From Algoriphagus algorifonticola (GTDB taxonomy: Bacteria; Bacteroidota; Bacteroidia; Cytophagales; Cyclobacteriaceae): a stretch of DNA of 37,257 nucleotides. Numbering within the stretch: position 1 is the first letter of the stretch; the number at the start of each line of letters is the position of its first letter. The translations under genes were made by a program, and so were the position numbers. A model generated the notes under the pieces. It was not told the DNA's origin. It searched no databases and saw only the letters and a list, made by a program, of their open reading frames with translations. The stretch lies in NCBI RefSeq assembly GCF_007655305.1, contig NZ_VLOG01000011.1, positions 1 to 37,257 of the forward strand, written 5' to 3'. Below are positions 15,763 through 23,221 of this stretch, piece by piece.

Positions 15763-15778
15763 TGGCACATTCTATGAA
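15763..15778 (+). promoter_or_regulatory. Sigma54-like promoter 3 (head-GIN protein)
   Basis: TGGCAC-N5-ATGAA. The -24 box is canonical and the -12 box has GA in place of GC. Predicted start near 15789, leader about 15 nt. Confidence 0.55.
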
Positions 15779-15803
15779 TCTATTTATCTAAACTAACACA
15801 GCT

Positions 15804-16493
15804 ATGAAAAAGAATCTGGCACCCATCTTAATTTTATTGGCATTCCTTATGGGATTTTCCGCCAATGCCCAGCAAACTGAAACCAGAAAATTAGATCGCT
15901 TCACCAAAGTGGAATCCGGTGGAAGCTGGGATGTTTTTATTACCCAAGGCAATGCCTATGAGGTAAAAATTGAAGCTCAAAATGTGGACTTGGACAAAGT
16001 TCTTACTGAGGTAAAAAACGGACAACTTAAGCTGAAACTTGAAAAAGGAAACTATAGAAACGTTAGGTTAAAGTTTTATGTAACCATGCCTGAAATTGAG
16101 GGATTGGGTTCTTCCGGCTCAGGTTCAATCACCGTAATGGATGATTTGGAATCCGATAAACTAGGACTGGGTGTTTCCGGTTCAGGGCTGATCAAACTTC
16201 AGAAAGTTTACGCTAATTCAATGAGCGTAGGGATCAGTGGATCTGGAGATATTGTCATAGATGGTGGAGAGGTTGAGAAGTTGGATATAGGTCAGTCAGG
16301 CTCAGGAGATTTTGAAGGAATGGACTTAAAAGCCCAGCAAGTAACTATTGGGAAGTCAGGTTCGGGAGAAACCTATATTACTGCGATAGAAAGTCTTAAA
16401 GTAGGTGCATCCGGCTCAGGAAATGTATACTACAAAGGAGTACCTACCAAGCAAATAGGAACATCAGGTTCAGCCAAAGTAATCAAAAGATAA
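15804..16493 (+). CDS. Secreted head-GIN domain protein (DUF2807)
   Basis: A 229-residue exported protein. The signal peptide MKKNLAPILILLAFLMGF ends near ANAQQ. The mature part is a putative auto-transporter adhesin head-GIN domain (DUF2807): a beta-helix with a repeated glycine-serine turn in successive rungs (GSSGSGSI, GVSGSGLI, GISGSGDI, GQSGSGDF, GKSGSGET, GASGSGNV, GTSGSAKV). There is no lipobox and no sorting domain, so it is probably periplasmic or outer-surface soluble. It carries its own operator and sigma54-like promoter and sits between two permease genes, so it belongs to the exporter regulon. It could be an exported substrate, an accessory protein or an envelope stress protein; sequence does not decide. 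Confidence 0.88.
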   Translation: MKKNLAPILILLAFLMGFSANAQQTETRKLDRFTKVESGGSWDVFITQGNAYEVKIEAQNVDLDKVLTEVKNGQLKLKLEKGNYRNVRLKFYVTMPEIEGLGSSGSGSITVMDDLESDKLGLGVSGSGLIKLQKVYANSMSVGISGSGDIVIDGGEVEKLDIGQSGSGDFEGMDLKAQQVTIGKSGSGETYITAIESLKVGASGSGNVYYKGVPTKQIGTSGSAKVIKR

Positions 16494-16518
16494 AACCAAG
16501 ACCTAGCACTATGAATCC

Positions 16519-16560
16519 AAAAATGCCGAGTAGTATATTTTACTAAGCGGCATTTTTTTT
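16519..16560 (+). terminator. Strong hairpin between head-GIN gene and permease 2
   Basis: AAAAATGCCG (16519-16528) pairs with 16548-16557, and an inner stem TAGTA/TACTA (16531-16535 with 16541-16545) extends it. A run of T follows. It looks like a full terminator, yet permease 2 begins 13 bases later with no visible promoter, so partial read-through (attenuation) may set the ratio of the two products. Confidence 0.8.
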
Positions 16561-16572
16561 CACCAATCAGCC

Positions 16573-18999
16573 ATGTTTAGAAACTACTTTAAAATCGTAT
16601 TCAGGAATGCTAAAAAGCATCCTTTGTATGTCTTCATCAACCTTTTTGGTTTGGCCATAGGAATGGCCGTGAGTATTGTGATTCTGCTTTATGTTCGGTA
16701 TGAACTCAGCTATGACAATTATCACCCTGATGTGGATAGAATTTATAGAGTTTCGAGAGCTTGGTTTAATCCGGATGGGAGTACCAGCTTGCATCTGGGG
16801 CATACTGCTCCTCCCTTTGGGCCTCTGATACAATCAGATTTTCCGGAGGATGTGGAGTTCTCGGCTAGATTGATGAATGCAGATCCTTTAATCAAATCAG
16901 GAAATAATGCATTTGTGGAGGAACGATTTTTCTTTGCGGACCCAGAGGTTTTTGATGTCTTTTCTTGGGAAACACTGGAAGGTGAATCAAAGAATGCATT
17001 GACTCAAGCAGATGGTCTTATATTATCTGAAAGTACTGCCAAAAGATATTTTGGGTCTGAAAATGCAGTGGGGAAAGAACTTCTGGTAGAGATAGGAGGG
17101 ATGGAGTTTACCATGCAGGTGAGAGGAGTGGTCAAAGACACTCCGAACAATTCCCATTTTCATGTTGATTTTTTAGCCTCCATGCTACCTGTCGTTCAAT
17201 TTTACGGTGGACAAGATGCTTTTATGTCTAATTATGGTTCCAATAATTTTTCCACTTATATCAAACTTGCAGAAGGTGTTTCCTATAAAAATTTTGAAGC
17301 CAAGCTTCCCAGTTTGATTGATAGACATATGGGTGAAAGTAATTCTGGAATCCCTATGTCAAAAGGCACCCAGCTTCTTCTATGGCCTATTCAGGACATT
17401 CACTTACAGTCGAACCTGGACTCTGAAATAGAGCCCAATGGAAATATTGATTATGTCTATGTCTACGGGGCTGTGGCATTATTTATCTTATTGATTGCCT
17501 GTATCAATTTTATGAATCTTAGCACCGCAAGGTCCTCCTTAAGATCTATGGAGGTGGGCTTGAGAAAAGTGATGGGTGCCGACAAGACCATCCTCATTCG
17601 GCAATTTATGGGTGAAAGCTTTGTGATGACTTTTCTGGCTATGCTTATTGCCCTTTGCTTGGTCTTTTTATTTCTTCCTTATTTCTCCGATTTTCTGGAA
17701 AATCCTTTGAGTTTGAATTTTCTAGAAAGCCCAGAACTACTGGTTTGGATACTGGGATTAATCCTTTTTGTGGGTTTGATTTCAGGAAGTTATCCAGCTC
17801 TTTTTCTTTCAGGATTTACTCCTGCCAAAGTGTTAAAAGGAGCATTTAAAGCAGGAAAAGGCCATGAGAACTTCAGGTCTGTATTAGTGGTCGGGCAGTT
17901 TGCTATTTCTGTAATACTGATAGTCGCTGTCATAGTGGTGATCAATCAGCTGAGCTTTATGCAGAATAAAGATTTGGGCTTTGAAAAAGAAGATATAGTA
18001 GTGCTCCCTAGTTCTAATCAGATCAATGAAAACTATCTCATTTTCAAGGATCGCTTAGAAAACCATCCTGATATTCAGTCAGTGAGTATTTCGAGCAGAG
18101 TTCCGTCAGGAAGGCTTTTGGATTCTCAAGGGGCAACAGCCGAAGTAGGAGGAGAGCTAACCCAGCTCAATAGCAGGATTGCGGACATTCATGTAGCTCA
18201 TAATTTTCTGGATACTTATGGAATATCTATAAAGGCTGGAAGAAACTTTGATTTTCTAAGAGCTAGTGATTCTACTGAAGCATTTATTTTGAATGAAGCC
18301 GCTGTTCGGGAAATTGGATGGCAAAGCCCTGAGGAAGCTGTTGGCAAGCAGTTTTTGTATGGAGGAAGAAGAGGTTTTGTGACAGGAGTTATGCAAGATT
18401 TTCACTTTGAAAGTTTGCATCAGCCCATTGTTCCTATGGTGTTTATGATTTCCCAGGATAGGAATAATAGTGTCAGCATCAAGTTTGAAAGTGGAAAAAG
18501 AGAGGAAGTTTTGGCCTATCTAAAAGAAGAATGGGCAGTGATGAGACCTGATTATCCATTCGAACCCCTAATGATAGACCAGGGATTCAATAGGCAATAT
18601 GAAGCAGAGGCAAGAGTCAAAACCATATTCACTTTCTTTTCTGCCTTAGCAATCATTATTTCTGTGTTGGGGCTTTTAGGTTTGGTGACATTTGCCACTG
18701 AACAAAGAACCCGTGAGATTGGAATCAGAAAAGTAATGGGAGCTGAAACTGGAAATATTCTGGCACTTTTGGGTAAGGATTTCCTCAAACTGGTAGCAAT
18801 AGGCTTTCTGATTGCTATCCCGGTCTCCTATTTTGGAATGAAAAGTTGGCTTCAGGATTTCGCCTACAGCATAGGAATCAATTGGACCACTTTCCTTTGG
18901 GCTGGCTTAATTGCAGGGGCAATTGCAGCATTCACCGTCATCAGCCAAACAATCAGAGCTGCATGGGCAAATCCTGTGAAGAGTATTAAAAGTGAATGA
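16573..18999 (+). CDS. MacB/FtsX-type ABC permease 2
   Basis: An 808-residue paralogue of permease 1. The N-terminus MFRNYFKIVFRNAKKHPL is followed by a membrane helix, a large periplasmic domain, and a first FtsX block with ACINFMNLSTA and MEVGLRKVMGA. Then come a second membrane helix and periplasmic domain and a C-terminal FtsX block with REIGIRKVMGA, ending NPVKSIKSE. It lacks a fused ATPase. No TGGCAY element or core operator lies between it and the head-GIN gene, so it probably depends on read-through from promoter 3 past the hairpin at 16519-16560. The periplasmic domains differ most from the other paralogues, which points to a distinct cargo. Confidence 0.92.
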   Translation: MFRNYFKIVFRNAKKHPLYVFINLFGLAIGMAVSIVILLYVRYELSYDNYHPDVDRIYRVSRAWFNPDGSTSLHLGHTAPPFGPLIQSDFPEDVEFSARLMNADPLIKSGNNAFVEERFFFADPEVFDVFSWETLEGESKNALTQADGLILSESTAKRYFGSENAVGKELLVEIGGMEFTMQVRGVVKDTPNNSHFHVDFLASMLPVVQFYGGQDAFMSNYGSNNFSTYIKLAEGVSYKNFEAKLPSLIDRHMGESNSGIPMSKGTQLLLWPIQDIHLQSNLDSEIEPNGNIDYVYVYGAVALFILLIACINFMNLSTARSSLRSMEVGLRKVMGADKTILIRQFMGESFVMTFLAMLIALCLVFLFLPYFSDFLENPLSLNFLESPELLVWILGLILFVGLISGSYPALFLSGFTPAKVLKGAFKAGKGHENFRSVLVVGQFAISVILIVAVIVVINQLSFMQNKDLGFEKEDIVVLPSSNQINENYLIFKDRLENHPDIQSVSISSRVPSGRLLDSQGATAEVGGELTQLNSRIADIHVAHNFLDTYGISIKAGRNFDFLRASDSTEAFILNEAAVREIGWQSPEEAVGKQFLYGGRRGFVTGVMQDFHFESLHQPIVPMVFMISQDRNNSVSIKFESGKREEVLAYLKEEWAVMRPDYPFEPLMIDQGFNRQYEAEARVKTIFTFFSALAIIISVLGLLGLVTFATEQRTREIGIRKVMGAETGNILALLGKDFLKLVAIGFLIAIPVSYFGMKSWLQDFAYSIGINWTTFLWAGLIAGAIAAFTVISQTIRAAWANPVKSIKSE

Positions 19000-19038
19000 T
19001 GCCTTTTGGAGCCATGTGGTAATTGAAAAGGGCTTTCT

Positions 19039-20025
19039 CTACATCAAAAAACCATTATCCACAGGGTAAGGTTGTGGAATTTCTTTCTCATCCAGCATTT
19101 CCAGCAAGTCTATCTCAATCACTCTGGTGATAGAGGATATGGGGATATCATTGTATCCTGCTTCAAAAGGGTTTTCAGAATAATCTCCAATTCTGTCAAC
19201 CAAAAAGAATATCCAGATAATGATTCCGGAAAAGGGTACCGTTAGCCAATAATGGAGTTCTGTAGACTGCTCAAAAATATCCAAAAGACCCAAAGGAATT
19301 AATGCGCAGAAAATGTAAGTAATCCAAAGTCCAGTGGAGGCATATTGTCTAGGGAAGGGAAAGGTTTTGATTCTTTCGCTCATTCCCTGGGTATCATAAA
19401 ATCTACTAATCAGCTGATGAAGCCAAACATGCTTGTATTCACTAAGTCCGTTTTCTTGATGTATTCTGTCCAACTCTAAGCTTTGTGTTTTGAGAAGTTG
19501 GGTAGGGAAATTTGTGTATCTCTGTAATGACTCCCATTCCTCAGGATCCAAATATTTTCTGATTTCAGGTTCTAAGCCATTAGCCATTTCCTCTCGGAAT
19601 CCCGGTGTGAAGACCATTTTATCTACGGGTAAATTATGTTCCCAAGATTTTCCCTTACGAAGGTTATGCTTAAGAGAAACTAGCCAAGCCAGATGTCTGA
19701 AAATCATTTGTTTTTTCCAAGAATATGGAACGCTCTTATCAGGTAATGATAAAATGGCCGAGGCGAAAGTTCTACAGTCATTGACAATGGAACCCCAAAT
19801 TTTTCTTGCCTCCCAAGCGCGATCATACGAGGAGTTGTTTTTAAAGCCAAGGAAAAAAGATACTGCGACACCAATTACTGAAATAGGTTGCCAAGGCAAT
19901 GAAAATGGCAAACCAGTGACTTCGTATAAGAAAACGATAATTGCAGAATATATCAGTCCATTGATCAGTGGCTTTTTAGACCAGCGGACTGTCATCCAGA
20001 GGCTATAGTTTCTTTTGACATACAT
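19039..20025 (-). CDS. Bestrophin-family anion channel (UPF0187)
   Basis: A 328-residue bacterial bestrophin, normally a pentameric anion or cation channel in the inner membrane. Typical features are the N-terminal YSLWMTVRWS, a first membrane pair (about 22-60) with FFLGFKNNSSYDRAWEARKIWG, and the RNA-poor middle segment with long helices. A second membrane pair (about 235-275) includes PFPRQYASTGLWITYIFCALIPLGLLD and the C-terminal NPFEAGYNDIPISSI. It is on the opposite strand and splits permease 2 from permease 3. Its tail is 40 bases from the convergent permease 2. No operator module is linked to it. Confidence 0.92.
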   Translation of the reverse strand: MYVKRNYSLWMTVRWSKKPLINGLIYSAIIVFLYEVTGLPFSLPWQPISVIGVAVSFFLGFKNNSSYDRAWEARKIWGSIVNDCRTFASAILSLPDKSVPYSWKKQMIFRHLAWLVSLKHNLRKGKSWEHNLPVDKMVFTPGFREEMANGLEPEIRKYLDPEEWESLQRYTNFPTQLLKTQSLELDRIHQENGLSEYKHVWLHQLISRFYDTQGMSERIKTFPFPRQYASTGLWITYIFCALIPLGLLDIFEQSTELHYWLTVPFSGIIIWIFFLVDRIGDYSENPFEAGYNDIPISSITRVIEIDLLEMLDEKEIPQPYPVDNGFLM

Positions 20026-20266
20026 AGGCTGATATTTTCTATAATCTACTGATTTATAGGATATTTTTCATTATTGAGTCAAATTGAATTTTATTTTGAT
20101 GATTAACAATTTTATCAGAAGTCTTCATTTGTTTCATTAAAAAAGAGAGACAAAGTTCAGGTTATTGCAAGGTTCAGCCATCAATTCTTGTGGAAGCCAG
20201 CTGTCACTTATGCGGGTAGCTTACTAAGAAATGGAGAAGAAGGGTTTTTGTACATATTTGATTATT

Positions 20267-20454
20267 ATGAATTTCGGTTTTCTTCTCAATAAAGAAATAA
20301 TTATGGCTTAGTATCAGATGAATGGATCAGAATATCGGGCTTCTGTCTTCGGTCGCCTGTGCTGAGCGCCCGCCTCCCGAAGGGCAGGAAGTCGAAGTAT
20401 CCAATCGGTCAAGCAAAGAAAATAGGGTAAGTGGCCAGATTGCGCATAATTAGA
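20267..20454 (+). repeat. Dispersed intergenic repeat, copy B (divergent, with insertion)
   Basis: It aligns with copy A from ATGAATTTCGGTTTTCTT to GCGCATAATTAGA. The 5' half is much diverged; the 3' half is close (GAAGTCGAAGTATCCAATCG). Relative to copies A and C it lacks the CTGCCTGCCG stretch and carries about 19-20 extra bases around CCCGCCTCCCGAAGGGCAG between GAGCG and GAAGTCG. Confidence 0.7.
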
Positions 20455-20512
20455 TTCATTATAATCTCCAACCCATGTTAAATAGGTGAGAGCCAATATT
20501 TTTAAGATTTAT

Positions 20513-20541
20513 TTGCCCGTCAGCGGACAAAATTGTCCGAG
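20513..20541 (+). promoter_or_regulatory. Operator module 4, best activator-binding site
   Basis: The core CGGACAAAATTGTCCG (20524-20539) has perfect 7-bp arms around AA, and TTGCCCGT precedes it as the third half-site. The core centre is 69.5 bases upstream of the reference G of TGGCAT at 20599. Confidence 0.78.
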
Positions 20542-20598
20542 GTAAATCCTGAATTTTTGAAAAATCGCTGTATTTAGGCTGTAAAAGTACTTTTGAAA

Positions 20599-20614
20599 TG
20601 GCATAAAACTGGAA
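20599..20614 (+). promoter_or_regulatory. Sigma54-like promoter 4 (permeases 3-5)
   Basis: TGGCAT-N5-TGGAA, the same arrangement as promoter 5. The -12 pair is GA instead of GC. Predicted start near 20625, leader about 24 nt. Confidence 0.55.
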
Positions 20615-20648
20615 TTATCTCTGGCAAATGATGTAAAGCTTTTCGTAT

Positions 20649-23093
20649 ATGTTAAAGAACTATTTCAAAATTGCAGTTAGAAATCTTCTCAAGCACAAGC
20701 TCCATACTGGGATCAACCTGATTGGCTTATCCTTAGGTCTGGGAGTAAGTATTTTGATTTTTTTCTTCGTTCAGTTTGAACTGAGTTTTGAGACTTTCCA
20801 TCAAGATTTAGATCGGATGTACCGAGTCAAAACACATGAGCGGATTGACGGGGAAATGAAGGAATCCTACTCATCCCCGGTAGTCCTTGAATCAGCTTTC
20901 AGAGAGGAGTTCCCCCAAATTGAGGCAATTACTGGCGTTACCAATGCAGACGTTCAGGCAATCTTGCCTGATCAGAGTACTCAAAACCAAAGAATCCGCT
21001 TGGTTCATCCAGACTTTTTAAAGATGCTCAACTTTCCCTTGATCAAAGGAGATATTTCTTCCCAGCTGGTGGATAAATACTCTGTGGTGATCACCGAAAA
21101 AGCTGCCAAGCTATACTTTGGGTCTGCAGATCCAATAGGCCAATCACTCCAACTGAAAATGGGAGAGGACTTTGTAGACTATAGAGTTTCAGGACTTTTG
21201 AAAAACCCGCCTGCCAATAATTCCATTCCCTTCGAAATTCTAATGCCGATTGAAAACATGGATTTCTTTGCGGATAAGGAGAGTTTATCCTCTTGGTACA
21301 ATGTATGGGGATTTAATCTGGTTAAGCTGAATAATCCGGAACAAGTAGCCTCTATTCATCAAAGTATGGAAGCTTTTATGAAAAAGTCTCTGGGTGAGGA
21401 TTATGAGGAAGGCGGACTTTACTTTACGCTTACTCCATTGGCTGATATGCACTTTGCTGAAGGGGCAGGGAATGGGGCAGTGGAAACAACCCAAAAATCT
21501 TTGCTCTGGATTTTGTCGGGTATAGCCTTTCTGGTATTACTCATTGCCTGCATTAATTTTACCACGATGGCTATCGGAAGGGCAACCTCAAGGGCTAAGG
21601 AAGTCGGAGTAAGAAAGACCATGGGAGCCAGTTTTAGCCAACTGATCATTCAGTTTATGATGGAGGCCTTTTTGACAACCTTAGCAGCCTCCGTAATTGG
21701 GGTAGTGCTTGCCGAGTTGTTCCTGCCCACTTTCAATGATCTTTTTCAAAAAGAACTAGATATCGTCTATGGACCTACTCAGTTTGGGATTTTGGCTGGG
21801 CTGATTGTATTTATTTCAGGATTGGCTGGAGCCTACCCTGCCTTTTTTCTATCCGGACTGCGTCCAATTAAGGTATTGAAAGGAAATCTTTCCTTCCATT
21901 TTGGGAAGCAAGGCCTTCGGAAAGGGTTGGTTGCTTTTCAGTTTTTCATCTCTTTCCTACTTATTGCCACCACCTTGATTATGGTCAATCAGATGAACGC
22001 AATTCAGGAATATGACTTGGGTTTTGATCAGGAGCAGATTCTGATTGTGGACATGCCGGATTATCCTTCCCAAAACTTTGTAACTTCTTTGAAAGAAAGT
22101 TTTAGAACTGCCGAGAGTTTTCGTCAGACATTGGTGTCACGAACAGAGATTGCCTCCACAGCTTTGACTGTTGCTACTTATGGAGATGATGCCTTTTGGC
22201 AGGTTGGATTTCCTTTGGAAGATGGAACGATGTTTTCGTTCAAAGTCAACTTCGTTTCGGGGGACTATATGGAAACACTAGGCATGGAGCTTTTGGAAGG
22301 AAGAACCATTAACCCTGCTGTGGGAGCTGACAGTAGTGCCCTGATCATCAATGAGGCTTTTGCTAGGGCATTTAATTGGGAGGATCCTATGGGAGAAATG
22401 CTGCCAAGAACCGATTTTGAACCCCATCAGATTATTGGAGTGGTGAAGGATTTTCATCATGCCTCGCTTTACCAACCTATAGAACCCGTGATGATTGCTA
22501 AGTCTCCTATGGCCGTATTCAGTGGGATTACCAATCTTATGATCAACTCCAGCACCAATCCTAAGCTGCTTGTTCGTGCTGCAGGTAGTGATATCAATCA
22601 GGTTCGAAGCGTGATCGAAGCGGAGTGGGAAAAACAGTTTGCAGGCCTACCTTTGGAAATTTCTTTTTTGGATGAAACGGTTGAAGCTCAGTACCAATCT
22701 GATCGGAGATTGGGGAAAATGGTATTTATCGCAGCATCACTTGCTATTTTGATTGCGGCTATGGGATTGTTTGCTATGGTTGCCTTGTCGATCGCCGGAC
22801 GGACCAAAGAGATCGGAATCCGAAAAGTCCTAGGAGCATCAAGCTGGAGTATTTCGTGGCTTTTTGGAAAGGAGTTTATTGTCACTACGCTGGTTGGGGT
22901 AATAGTAGCGCTTCCGCTGAGCATCTATTTGATGCAAGGCTGGCTGGATCAATTTGCGGTCAAGGGTTGGCCTTCCTGGATCAGCTTTGCGTTACTGGTT
23001 ATTGGAGGAATTACATTCACCCTTGCTCTAGTCTATGCTCAATCTCTCAAGGCCAGTTTGAGTAATCCGGTGAATACCTTGAAGGATGAATAA
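20649..23093 (+). CDS. MacB/FtsX-type ABC permease 3
   Basis: An 814-residue paralogue with the same double-FtsX plan. The N-terminus is MLKNYFKIAVRNLLKHKL. The first FtsX block has ACINFTTMAIG and KEVGVRKTMGA, and the C-terminal block has KEIGIRKVLGA. It ends NPVNTLKDE, a variant of the IKSE tail of permeases 1, 2 and 4. It is the first gene of a likely three-permease operon (permeases 3, 4, 5), driven by operator 4 and promoter 4; no terminator is seen in the 128-base gap to permease 4. No fused ATPase. Confidence 0.93.
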   Translation: MLKNYFKIAVRNLLKHKLHTGINLIGLSLGLGVSILIFFFVQFELSFETFHQDLDRMYRVKTHERIDGEMKESYSSPVVLESAFREEFPQIEAITGVTNADVQAILPDQSTQNQRIRLVHPDFLKMLNFPLIKGDISSQLVDKYSVVITEKAAKLYFGSADPIGQSLQLKMGEDFVDYRVSGLLKNPPANNSIPFEILMPIENMDFFADKESLSSWYNVWGFNLVKLNNPEQVASIHQSMEAFMKKSLGEDYEEGGLYFTLTPLADMHFAEGAGNGAVETTQKSLLWILSGIAFLVLLIACINFTTMAIGRATSRAKEVGVRKTMGASFSQLIIQFMMEAFLTTLAASVIGVVLAELFLPTFNDLFQKELDIVYGPTQFGILAGLIVFISGLAGAYPAFFLSGLRPIKVLKGNLSFHFGKQGLRKGLVAFQFFISFLLIATTLIMVNQMNAIQEYDLGFDQEQILIVDMPDYPSQNFVTSLKESFRTAESFRQTLVSRTEIASTALTVATYGDDAFWQVGFPLEDGTMFSFKVNFVSGDYMETLGMELLEGRTINPAVGADSSALIINEAFARAFNWEDPMGEMLPRTDFEPHQIIGVVKDFHHASLYQPIEPVMIAKSPMAVFSGITNLMINSSTNPKLLVRAAGSDINQVRSVIEAEWEKQFAGLPLEISFLDETVEAQYQSDRRLGKMVFIAASLAILIAAMGLFAMVALSIAGRTKEIGIRKVLGASSWSISWLFGKEFIVTTLVGVIVALPLSIYLMQGWLDQFAVKGWPSWISFALLVIGGITFTLALVYAQSLKASLSNPVNTLKDE

Positions 23094-23221
23094 AAAAGTA
23101 TCAAGACCTTAGAAACAAGATCAAAGAAGCTAGAGGCTAGAAACAAATAACCACCAACTTAATACCAAACAACCCGACTAAACCAGCCATAATAGATCTT
23201 CAAAACTTTTATTTCCTGATA

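Larger units (their letters stand above)
20026..20648. other. 623-base intergenic region: repeat copy B, operator 4, promoter 4
   Basis: 20026-20266 holds only AT-rich DNA upstream of the bestrophin; I see no clear Bacteroidetes -7 box on the minus strand. 20267-20454 is a repeat copy. 20513-20541 is an operator module and 20599-20614 a sigma54-like promoter for permease 3. No open frame here looks coding. Confidence 0.7.

Noticed and set aside
20631..20647. Second TGGCA (CTGGCAAATGATG) just upstream of permease 3
   Set aside because: Its -12 position does not fit, it would leave almost no leader, and it breaks the 70-73 base spacing that the TGGCAT at 20599 keeps.
23094..23221. Possible sixth operator-promoter module before permease 4
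   Set aside because: Neither a CGGAC/GTTCG palindrome nor a TGGCAY element is present in the 128-base gap; co-transcription with permease 3 is simpler.
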